Shown here: positions 1-7,000 of the stretch, in pieces
Layout of the letters: every line of letters begins with the position of its first letter
How positions within the stretch are numbered: the first letter of the stretch is position 1
Source: Candidatus Heimdallarchaeota archaeon
GTDB lineage: Archaea > Asgardarchaeota > Heimdallarchaeia > Heimdallarchaeales > Kariarchaeaceae
Assembly: GCA_015522385.1 (NCBI GenBank)
Contig: WAMJ01000118.1
Coordinates: 1-7,447, forward strand
Direction: 5' to 3'
DNA: 7,447 bases
The notes under the pieces: model-generated
Database searches by the model: none
What the model saw: the letters and a program-made list of their open reading frames with translations, nothing else
Told to the model about the DNA's origin: nothing
Position numbers and translations under genes: made by a program

Positions 1-101
1 GTCTCCCAGAGTGCGGATACCCAAGGATTATGCGTGAATTCTGTACGGATTGTGCTCGGAAGGGTGTAGAGCAGATCAACGGTCCGAATCCTGAAGCCCA
101 T
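1..101 (-). CDS. Third large cassette paralogue, N-terminal 33 codons only (unit 3)
   Basis: The minus strand reads from an ATG at 101-99 through 33 open codons and leaves the window at base 1. The product begins MGFRIRTVD and continues LLYTLPST ... HNPWVSALWE. It aligns without gaps to the N-termini of the proteins at 2266-3354 and 693-1265: MG, an aromatic or Leu at 3, Asp9, Leu11, Tyr/Phe12, Thr13 and the PWVS-type motif at 26-29. This alignment, not length, is what supports the gene and its start. An AT-rich promoter-like element lies about 30 bases upstream. It is the start of a third tandem unit, so a downstream small membrane-protein gene is expected beyond the left edge. The function is unknown and I do not recognise the family. 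Confidence 0.75.
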   Translation of the reverse strand, partial: MGFRIRTVDLLYTLPSTIRTEFTHNPWVSALWE

Positions 102-125
102 TAAATCATATATCGACCGATTAAA

Positions 126-138
126 AAAAAATATTTCG
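126..138 (-). promoter_or_regulatory. Archaeal-type BRE/TATA element of unit 3
   Basis: On the minus strand this reads CGAAATATTTTTT, an A-rich BRE-like part followed by a TATA-like AT run, centred about 30 bases before the ATG at 101. The distance matches the elements upstream of units 1 and 2, giving a leaderless or nearly leaderless transcript. The run of nine Ts at 131-123 could also help end transcription from unit 2. Confidence 0.45.
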
Positions 139-221
139 AAGATTATGTTGAAAGTTTGATGATACTCATAGAGCTAGTAGGGGTCTACCTCATATGGCAT
201 CGTAGATCCGGTGTAAATGAA

Positions 222-251
222 TACCCAAAGGTACAACACAATCCTTGGGTA
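222..251 (-). terminator. Hairpin 23 bases after the unit 2 stop, possible terminator
   Basis: The arms TACCCAAAGG (222-231) and CCTTGGGTA (243-251) pair over nine base pairs with one bulged A and an 11-base loop. The hairpin begins 23 bases past the stop codon at 274-276, where a 3' end of the unit 2 transcript would be expected. No T-run follows immediately; the nearest is T9 at 131-123. Archaea mainly terminate at T-rich stretches, so the role is uncertain. Confidence 0.3.
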
Positions 252-273
252 CCACTCCACAAATTTTTCCATT

Positions 274-696
274 TTATGTATGGCTTCCATCAGTTTGCGG
301 GAAGCTTAATTTACCTTCTCTCGAAAATTCGAATAATTTTCTTGCATAAAATACGAGGTAGTAAGCACTAATTGCAATAAAAATAATTGCAGAGGATAGT
401 TTGTAATCATAGAATAAGAAAAGGAGCGGTACGGTCATAATCCCCGAGATGGATAGATACAGACCCCTTATATAGACCCTCCGTTCTTGACTGCGAAGAG
501 TAGCTGATCTATAGTTGAACACAAGATAGGAGTTGGACTCTACTAATACCCCAACAATGAGTAAGGGCGTGGACACTTGCCCGAATCTCGTGATCCTCCT
601 TATGAAAAAATGTACCATTAATTGGAGCGTGATTATCATAATGTGAAAGTAGAAGCAAGTGAACACGCTAGATTTAAGAATTTTCTTTGTATTCAT
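274..696 (-). CDS. Small four-helix membrane protein, second gene of unit 2
   Basis: This encodes 140 residues with four likely membrane segments at about 11-32, 41-61, 78-96 and 101-118, and a short polar C-terminus. A strong Shine-Dalgarno sequence, GGAGGT (712-707 on the minus strand), lies 10 bases before the ATG, which fixes the start. The ATG overlaps the stop of the preceding gene as ATGA, so translation is probably coupled. It occupies the same position as the 155-residue protein of unit 1, has the same four-helix layout, and shares a collinear stretch: an Arg-rich loop (LRSQERRVY; VRKEPRFYQ in the other) followed 21 residues after its first Arg by Val-Pro inside the third helix. I infer the two are divergent paralogues. 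I recognise no family. A structural partner, chaperone or protective partner of the large protein is possible but unproven. Confidence 0.75.
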   Translation of the reverse strand: MNTKKILKSSVFTCFYFHIMIITLQLMVHFFIRRITRFGQVSTPLLIVGVLVESNSYLVFNYRSATLRSQERRVYIRGLYLSISGIMTVPLLFLFYDYKLSSAIIFIAISAYYLVFYARKLFEFSREGKLSFPQTDGSHT

Positions 697-1265
697 TCAA
701 CAGTCAACCTCCAGATGTAGGCTAGGATGAAGTGATAGATGATAAACATTATGATCTCAAACCGATAGGTAAAGTATTCCTGACGGTTAATAGTTAAGGT
801 TATACCACTGAACGAGAATAGACCTACGATGAGTGTGGCAATAGTTTCTGAAATAAGACTGTAATAGGTTGAGATATCTCCTTTCCCAACTAGAACGTCA
901 AATATTCCATTTAGTCCTGTTTCTGCAAGAACCGTTGAGGCATCTACTAGAATTATATTCCTAGCTGTCAACTCCATGAGGTCTTTAAGAGATGCCATAG
1001 AAGTCACCAATGAGGTCAACAAGTACAGGATAGAGAATAGATGGTACTGGTACATAAATGATGCAATATCACTTGACATGGGATCGAGGGGATCCAAGCT
1101 CTCTGAAATCTGTACCTGTGCAATAGTGGACATTGAGAATGACATTATACCAACCATAAAATCAATAATAGAGTAATTTGATATTAAGGGCCAATACATG
1201 AGTCGGACATTAAATGTGCTGGAGTAAGTGAATAGGAAATCAATGATCATATTCCTTAAACCCAT
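693..1265 (-). CDS. Short-form large cassette membrane protein, first gene of unit 2
   Basis: This encodes 190 residues from the ATG at 1265-1263. The frame is open further upstream to a TTG at 1310, but the ATG gives MGLRNMIID-x-LFT, which aligns gap-free over 29 residues with the N-termini of units 1 and 3, so I choose it. After this block come about five membrane segments at 32-51, 74-91, 98-120, 136-157 and 169-185. The region from residue 64 onward matches residues 237-362 of the 362-residue protein with almost no gaps: SSDIAS against SPEVAS, F-x3-LYL, ETGL at 115-118, a shared AT-x-V-x-G helix, and a terminal IW. It therefore lacks the roughly 175-residue middle of its paralogue. It ends in an ATGA overlap with the next gene. 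The function is unknown. Confidence 0.75.
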   Translation of the reverse strand: MGLRNMIIDFLFTYSSTFNVRLMYWPLISNYSIIDFMVGIMSFSMSTIAQVQISESLDPLDPMSSDIASFMYQYHLFSILYLLTSLVTSMASLKDLMELTARNIILVDASTVLAETGLNGIFDVLVGKGDISTYYSLISETIATLIVGLFSFSGITLTINRQEYFTYRFEIIMFIIYHFILAYIWRLTVE

Positions 1266-1290
1266 AAGATTTTCTGAAATTCGATACAAG

Positions 1291-1305
1291 ATAAGTATTT
1301 TTCGA
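1291..1305 (-). promoter_or_regulatory. Archaeal-type BRE/TATA element of unit 2
   Basis: The minus strand reads TCGAAAAATACTTAT. The C of CTTAT lies exactly 30 bases upstream of the first base of the ATG at 1265, the same distance as the CTTAT upstream of the unit 1 GTG. This predicts a transcript starting at or a few bases before the start codon. It also argues against the TTG at 1310, which lies upstream of this element. Confidence 0.55.
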
Positions 1306-1808
1306 ATCAATTAAAATATTAATTGACAAGATGACATTTATTATACATCTGTAGATCAAACCAGAGTGATAGCTCTTGAACTGAAAATGACGGAAGCAGG
1401 ATCAGATCTTTGGTTATTGCTTTAATATTGATATATTCTAGAATTTTCTTGTATTTTCCTCAAATCAGATGATGGAATTGTTCACGAGAATAACAAAGTG
1501 AATTTTGATCTTTTGACCTGTTTGGATCTTATCATCACATCAAATGCGTTATAACTATGAATTGGTCCAGAGTATTACTTCTTCAAACCTCAGTGTTTCC
1601 GATTACTCTGTGGACATATCCAAATAGGATAAATATTTCCCGGAGGTTTCCAACAATTCTATAGCATACAGTGATGAGTTTGTCGTGTATTCTAATAAGA
1701 TACTACCCTAGTTCATACTGATATTCAACCAAGCAAGATTCAGTTCGTAGTAGGCTAAATACAGACCGTATATCGGTCTGGGAAAGTTAGTGAATTCGTT
1801 ATGAAGTC
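1306..1808. other. Intergenic stretch between units 1 and 2, no gene seen
   Basis: This is about 500 AT-rich bases with stops in all frames. The longest stop-free minus-strand runs are about 46 codons (1322-1459) and about 30 codons (ending near 1711). Neither has a convincing start or ribosome binding site, and I could not match either securely to the neighbours. Apart from the hairpin at 1762-1780 I see nothing definable. It may hold a decayed gene. Confidence 0.5.
1762..1780 (-). terminator. Perfect 7-bp hairpin after unit 1, possible terminator or operator
   Basis: CAGACCG and CGGTCTG flank a five-base TATAT loop. The hairpin starts 29 bases beyond the stop codon of the small membrane-protein gene (1809-1811), comparable to the hairpin 23 bases past the end of unit 2. 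It is not followed by a strong T-run, so it could instead be a protein-binding palindrome. Confidence 0.3.
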
Positions 1809-2276
1809 TCAGTTGTTTGGTGTGACTGTTGGATTTGTGAAGTGTATCAGGATCAGGAAGAAGATGAAATAGCCAGAGGCAAATATTATGTATGCTATAC
1901 TGAATAGAAGGAAGTTATACCACAATGAGCCAGCATAGGGCATTGACACGATAGGAACAAAAAGGGCGCAGATTAGACAGATAGTGACAAAGATTTTCTG
2001 GTAAAACCTGGGCTCCTTCCTCACTTTTTCGAAATGGAACAAGAGAGATAAGAGAGGATAAGCCATTGATAGAGAGAAAATAAATGTCAGAACCATAGAT
2101 AGGTAGTATACCCATTGATCAAGTATCTCAGAAAATCTGACGTGATTTAATATTAGGGTTCGTAATAGCACGTAAATGATAGATATATAAACGACCATGC
2201 TCAAATATATATCGATCTCCTTTTTCAGGAGATCACGAAAGGAGGTCTCAGAACTATCTTCCATATCATACACCAT
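1809..2276 (-). CDS. Small four-helix membrane protein, second gene of unit 1
   Basis: This encodes 155 residues from the ATG at 2276, or 151 from the ATG at 2264. The latter has GGTG six bases upstream and lies one base after the stop of the previous gene, so it may be the real start. The first 22 residues are polar and charged. Membrane segments follow at about 23-44, 56-80, 93-113 and 119-146, with a basic loop (EKVRKEPRFYQK) between helices two and three, then a short polar tail. The gene overlaps the 362-residue protein gene by 11 bases if the first ATG is used, which points to coupled translation. It resembles the 140-residue protein of unit 2 in size, topology, position and the Arg-loop plus Val-Pro pattern. 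The function is unknown; a dedicated partner of the upstream product is the likeliest role. Confidence 0.75.
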   Translation of the reverse strand: MVYDMEDSSETSFRDLLKKEIDIYLSMVVYISIIYVLLRTLILNHVRFSEILDQWVYYLSMVLTFIFSLSMAYPLLSLLFHFEKVRKEPRFYQKIFVTICLICALFVPIVSMPYAGSLWYNFLLFSIAYIIFASGYFIFFLILIHFTNPTVTPNN

Positions 2277-3354
2277 CCCATATTATGGCAAGCATCAGAT
2301 GAGTAATGATGAGCAGTGTATTAACTGTGAGAATCAAAATTTTTCCCATTACCCTTCTGATCGCCAATAGCTCACCGACAAACATAATCCCTGTTACGAC
2401 TGTGGCGAGTAATTCTGGCATCCATGAAATTCCTTCTATCACATCCTTATTTCCACTCATAAAATGGACAAAGTTGAAGAGTCCAGTCTCCAATATTATA
2501 GCGAGAATAACTGTTCCGAACTCAGAAATTAATAATTTTAATGTCAATTCGTCTAATTCCAATTTATTCATTACAAGTAAACCCATCATCAGATACAATA
2601 CCATAAATGTGTTGTATTCTGATAGCGCCGAAGCGACCTCTGGTGATGGTTTCGGGCCAAACACTCCCCCAGATCTGAACAGTTGATAGAGGAAAGCCAA
2701 TAGGATAATATAAAATGCGTACTGTCCATAAGTCGCGATCGCATTGTCACTAATACCAATAACGGTTGAGAGAAAGACCTCCCCGAGTATCATGGTGATC
2801 GAAAGCTTGAGCATTTCAAGTCCTGTTCCTTCTGTGAAGTACTGGTAGATGTCTACAAGAGCCTCTTTTGGCCCAAGAGTTTCAACTTCAAACATTGAAC
2901 TCAAGTCGAGAAGAGCTATAGTGGAATTGAAAATAACCAAATTTAGCTTAGAATTATTGAACTGTACTGCGAATCTATAGAATTCATTATTGATCCTTAA
3001 CAGATTCTCTTCTGCTCGTATTTCTGTCCCAAGAACTGAGTTAATCGATATCAGGAGAACTCGAATAAATTTATTCAGCAGGGAGCTTATACCAGACCCA
3101 ATAGCATCAAGTACAGTATTAGTCACGAACTGCCCTGCGCTCCTGATGCCGTCCCAAGCCTTGCTCAGCCCGTCCTTCACTGTTTGTAACGCAGAGGTTA
3201 CACCCGTGAAGATGCCAGCCACGACGTCCGCCAGGGTCTGGTCGCCCATTACAGCATTCCATAGTGCGGATACCCAGGAGATATCCGCAATTCCATCGTG
3301 AACTTCTCTTGAACGGGTGTACAGACTATCTACTTCTCGAATTATGAATCCCAC
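2266..3354 (-). CDS. Long-form large cassette membrane protein, first gene of unit 1
   Basis: This encodes 362 residues from a GTG start. The start is supported by gap-free alignment of residues 1-29 (MGFIIREVD-x-LYT ... SWVS) with units 2 and 3, and by a TATA-like element 30 bases upstream. Residues 36-110 form a Gly/Ala/Ser-rich amphipathic segment with only weak hydrophobic runs (IFTGVTSALQTV, IGSGISSLL), encoded partly by an unusually GC-rich patch. A hydrophobic stretch at about 136-152 is followed by membrane segments at about 183-202, 210-226, 247-264, 271-293, 311-331 and 338-359. The C-terminal 125 residues match the unit 2 protein, including ETGL at 289-292 and terminal IW; the segment from about 31 to 205 has no counterpart there. 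Amphipathic helices before a helix bundle recall pore-forming or membrane-remodelling proteins, but that is only an analogy. No known family recognised. Confidence 0.8.
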   Translation of the reverse strand: MGFIIREVDSLYTRSREVHDGIADISWVSALWNAVMGDQTLADVVAGIFTGVTSALQTVKDGLSKAWDGIRSAGQFVTNTVLDAIGSGISSLLNKFIRVLLISINSVLGTEIRAEENLLRINNEFYRFAVQFNNSKLNLVIFNSTIALLDLSSMFEVETLGPKEALVDIYQYFTEGTGLEMLKLSITMILGEVFLSTVIGISDNAIATYGQYAFYIILLAFLYQLFRSGGVFGPKPSPEVASALSEYNTFMVLYLMMGLLVMNKLELDELTLKLLISEFGTVILAIILETGLFNFVHFMSGNKDVIEGISWMPELLATVVTGIMFVGELLAIRRVMGKILILTVNTLLIITHLMLAIIWDGV

Positions 3355-3375
3355 TAGTTCATGTATAAATGCTGT

Positions 3376-3391
3376 TCAAATAAGCTTTTCT
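3376..3391 (-). promoter_or_regulatory. Archaeal-type BRE/TATA element of unit 1
   Basis: The minus strand reads AGAAAAGCTTATTTGA. CTTAT begins 30 bases before the GTG at 3354, matching unit 2 exactly, and the AGAAAA part is BRE-like. A second TATA-like string (ATTTATACAT, 3370-3361) lies too close to the start codon to serve it under usual archaeal spacing. Confidence 0.45.
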
Positions 3392-3839
3392 GGAACTTTT
3401 CAACCTAGATTGCGCCAATTCTACCAGATGCCCTAGATTTGTACGTGAATGAGGTGAAGACAATATTGAAGGTACAAATTTCTGAAAATGAGCTTTGTCA
3501 CTGCTCAAGATAACCAAAGGATATTGTCAACTCTGCATTATCAATAGTGCACTGTTGTATATTAGTTCATGGTGTATTTTCTATGTCATAACAAACACAT
3601 ACACTTGATTAATGATGATGTCCCTTACCAGATAATTCACCCCTGTGACTGATGATTGACAGATCTCACTGTTGGCTCTGAGAGACATTAATGAGCGGTC
3701 CTTCCTAATGTATCTTACCTGCGAAGTTGTTCTCATGAGATGAGTTATTAGCCTATATGACTATGAGATACATGATCCAATCTTTACATAATATTTCTGA
3801 AAAATTAGATAAAACAATAATATAATTCATCAGATGTGT

Positions 3840-3859
3840 CCTATAATTTCCTATAAATT
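3840..3859. repeat. Tandem pair of decamers, CCTATAATTT and CCTATAAATT
   Basis: Two adjacent 10-base units differ at one position. They lie about 200 bases upstream of the rightward gene. They could be a regulator-binding site or simply AT-rich drift. Confidence 0.35.
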
Positions 3860-3900
3860 ATCGACATCAACATATGCACTACATAAATTCAAAATGATTG

Positions 3901-3920
3901 ACATAATATTACATAAATTA
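3901..3920. repeat. Tandem pair of decamers, ACATAATATT and ACATAAATTA
   Basis: Two adjacent units share ACATAA. The first is identical to ACATAATATT at 3786-3795, and a related ACATAAATTC lies at 3881-3890, giving four copies within 135 bases. The array sits upstream of the TATA box of the secreted-protein gene, where an operator would be expected, but low complexity could also explain it. Confidence 0.35.
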
Positions 3921-4012
3921 TTCACAATATTTTTGCCGTTTGCCATACATTCATTCTGATTTCGGATAATGATCTCATTAGGAAAAAAACAAAATATATT
4001 ATTCGACAAAGA

Positions 4013-4033
4013 ATATCAAAAAATTTATAAATA
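4013..4033 (+). promoter_or_regulatory. BRE/TATA promoter of the secreted protease gene
   Basis: TTTATAAATA at 4024-4033 is close to the archaeal TATA consensus and is preceded by an A-run (CAAAAAA) that fits a BRE. The usual 22-27 base spacing puts transcription start near 4050-4056, so the leader before the ATG at 4062 is only about 6-12 bases long. Confidence 0.7.
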
Positions 4034-4050
4034 CATTCAGAATTTTGCTC

Positions 4051-4065
4051 ATGGGGTTTTCATGA
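4051..4065 (+). other. Four-codon mini reading frame overlapping the main start
   Basis: ATG-GGG-TTT-TCA-TGA ends in an ATGA overlap with the ATG at 4062. Its ATG sits at the distance from the TATA box at which the minus-strand units place their start codons. It could be a leaderless mini-frame that controls re-initiation, or chance. It is too short to be called a gene. Confidence 0.25.
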
Positions 4066-7000
4066 TTAAAATCTCAAAAAATCACTTTTATTTCCTAGCG
4101 CTGGTATCTATTCTAGTGATCGGAGAAATTGCTCCAGTCATCGCGGATACTACCAGTGAATCGAAATTTCCTCAGGTCGATATCAATGACCTCCCTAACC
4201 CGAGGAAGGCAATCAACGTCATCCAGGGTACGGAGAGCTCCGTGGTCCTCGACGAGAGAGTAAATTACGAACGAACAAGATTCTACGTCAAAGACGGAGA
4301 ATCTGAAGAGCAAAACATCCTCAGGATCCGGGACAGTGGTTCTAATATAGAGGATTATAACATCGAGAACAAGCAGCAGGTCGTCGTCCGAAGTGTCGTT
4401 CAGACCGTCCTCGAGCAGAAAAGCAACATCGAGGAAAACGTGATCACCGACGAGGTCAACTCGTACAAAGTGCCAGGTCTACTTAACGTCATTCACTCGA
4501 TCAACACCACTGGCGCTTCTCGGACATATCTCGACAGCGAACGTGAAGATTACACCCTCGACGGGACCCAGATTGTCCAGGAGCTTGTCGACGAGGCAGA
4601 TGACGTACTTCAGTCCCGGAAGTCCTTTGGGTTGGTCGTCTTCGTCTCTGACTACAAGAACAGAGGAATCGAGAAGCTGACCTCAAACAAGGTCTGGCGT
4701 CAGACCTACTCCCGTCTTCAGGAGTGGTTGACGGAGACCAGTGACTACTCGGTCATGCTGGTCAATGAGTATGCCACACCAGATAATATAATGGGACTAC
4801 TCGCAGCGGCTCAACAGAACCCAGAGATCTTCTCCATGGGCATTACCTTCGTTACACACGGCGTAAACTCGGTGTATGGGCACGGTGTGCTTATCCATCA
4901 GGACGGGAAACCCCGTCAGTTGCGAGTGACGGACGGAAGGATCTTCTCCGCCGCCCTGAACAAGACGGGAGTGGAGAAACTCAGTAAGATGACTTACACT
5001 AATATCCACGCGTGTTATAGTGTGGATGAGCATCAGGAGTACGGTGAAGACTCTGTACTTGGTTTCTTCGAGAAGCAGAATCCTGAGCAGACCCTTACGG
5101 GATACAGGGGACTTACGTACCTCAACACGAGGTTCGTCCTCTCCTTAGAGTCACTTCTAGCTTCGGGTACTTATGTCTTTCCCACGAGGACTGAAGTCAC
5201 GCCCATCGAGCTGAACTACGACGATGGCAACATCACGTCACCTCTTGGCCGTTTTAACCTGAAGACGGTCAGGACATACACGATCTCATACGAAGACGGA
5301 GACCTCCCCCGGGAGTACTTCGAGAAGTTCGAAGGGGACGAGAGCTTGTATGTGAACGACATCAACCGCTCACCGGCACCCGAGGGCAAGACCTCCTCGG
5401 TCTACACTGATATCTCCGTCTACGAGAACCTCGGTGTCGCCCCCCCGAGTTACTTCCCGGTGGACGGTGCGACCTACTCCTTCGAGAACCACAAGACCGG
5501 TGCGTGGTCCACGATCACTGCAGACAATGATGATCAGTACTTCTATTTCTCCAAGGGGGCCTACCAAGGATTCCAGGAGGAGTTCGACCGCCTCCCGAAC
5601 GGTTGGCTTTCTAGTAACGCAGTCTTCACTGATGGGTACTTGGTTCTAGGATCATCTGGTGGTTGGGACTATGTCCGAGAACAGGGAGTGACTCGTCGAC
5701 CCCTAAACGTTAGGGCGAGTATCACCTTTAAGTTCGACAAGACAAACACTGGTACAAATTACTTCATACTCCAAGGGGACCGGATTTCCTCACTGGCGAG
5801 CTCGTCCGAGTCAAGAAGATTCGGGTTCTACTTTTCTGGCAGCACTCTCTATGCATACAACAAAGGGACATTGGACTACGGAAAGTCAATCACCCTTGTA
5901 GCAGAGAGGCAGTATATCGCCACGATTGAGGTTCTCGGAGGGGTAGCTACGATGACGCTGACTACCCCAGAGGACAACGACTACATCGAGAGTTTCAATA
6001 TCTTTGGAATAGGAGACATGGTCAATCCCTATGTCTACCTCTCCTCGAATGGAAGGGTGATGTCGGTGGATATGTACAAGGTCGAACCTATTGTTCAAGC
6101 TTCCTCTGTACAACCGTACCTGAACGAGGTCTACGAGGACTTTGATGTCGGTACCATGAGGCTCTCTGGCAATGGGGGTACGACCTCTGTCACGTCGGAT
6201 AGAACAAATGGTTTAAGAGCGGTGCAAGCAGGCAGTACCTCCAATCCTGACTGGTTGAAGGTCAATCCTGTACCCATTGATGACAGTAACAGGTATCTGG
6301 TATTTAATGCCAAGATCCCGTCATCCGCAACAACGGTGAAGATTCAGTTCAAAGCAGGTATCTCTACTTATACGATCCAGCCGTGGTCTACTCTCCCTAC
6401 CGATGAGTTTGTCTACATCAAGGACAACCTGTGGCACACCTACATCATCGATGTATACTACCGGTTCGGAATTATAGACCCAATTTCTCAAATATCGTTC
6501 CAAGCTGAAGGTGGCACTGTCCTGTTTGACTCAGTGTATATCGCTGACTCACTAGCAGGTGCAAGATCAATGGTGAGAAATTCCTACCAAACTGATGACA
6601 TGAACCTTATTCAGAACCCTCTATCCTCATATGATCAGTCTTTTGAGGGAAGTCTGGGTTCAACTACATTCTATGGGGATGGGGGGTGGGTAACGTCTTC
6701 TTCCACTACATCATGGACAGACGATTTCAACGATGGAATGCTGAACTCTGCTTGGTCTAAGATTCCAGAAGCTAGTGTTGACTTAGTAGAGCAAAACGGT
6801 AGACTGGAGATGATTAAGACAGGTAGTAGCTCGGGGTGGAAAGCAGCCCAAATTGAAAAGGCGGTCACTGCCTCCAATTTCGTCTCGATTTCGTTAGATG
6901 TTAAAATCTACTTCCCGAAAATGGGAATTTCATTACTTAGAGGTTTTTACCCTGATGGTAAAGAAGCATGGAGAATACAGGTAGGTGATTCATGGACCGG

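Larger units (their letters stand above)
3392..4012. other. Divergent intergenic spacer, no gene seen
   Basis: This spacer of about 620 bases has no reading frame with a credible start. On the plus strand, 3409-3591 reads as two stop-separated runs of 34 and 25 codons in one frame, which might be a decayed gene but cannot be matched to anything here. From about 3780 the sequence becomes very AT-rich and carries the short repeats listed separately. It probably contains control sequences for the rightward gene. Confidence 0.5.

Noticed and set aside
156..371. Plus-strand 71-codon gene
   Set aside because: Its 3' half is antisense to the end of a supported gene, it has no clear ribosome site, and its hydrophobicity is mostly explained by the opposite strand. 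The possible relic in its first part is listed as a finding only.
976..1176. Plus-strand frame of 66 codons
   Set aside because: It is antisense to the unit 2 large protein and has no independent support.
1263..1310. Upstream TTG start at 1310 for the unit 2 large protein (205 residues)
   Set aside because: The TTG follows an in-frame stop directly and lies upstream of the TATA-like element. The ATG at 1265 instead gives an N-terminus that aligns gap-free with the two paralogues.
1311..1790. Decayed 5' half of the unit 2 large protein
   Set aside because: The spacer is about as long as the segment missing relative to unit 1, and some stop-interrupted frames looked vaguely similar. Once the intact MGLRNMIID start at 1265 was found, the missing part proved to be internal, so no decayed 5' half is needed.
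2306..3301. Plus-strand frames at 2306-2686 and 2990-3301
   Set aside because: Both lie fully antisense to the 362-residue protein, whose frame is supported by paralogues.
3409..3591. Plus-strand frame of 34 plus 25 codons separated by one stop
   Set aside because: It has no start codon, ribosome site or recognisable motif. It could be a gene remnant but cannot be supported.
4113..6877. Numerous short frames of 60-78 codons, mainly on the minus strand, under the large plus-strand gene
   Set aside because: They are shadows of the continuous 1128-codon frame. None has homology features or its own promoter.
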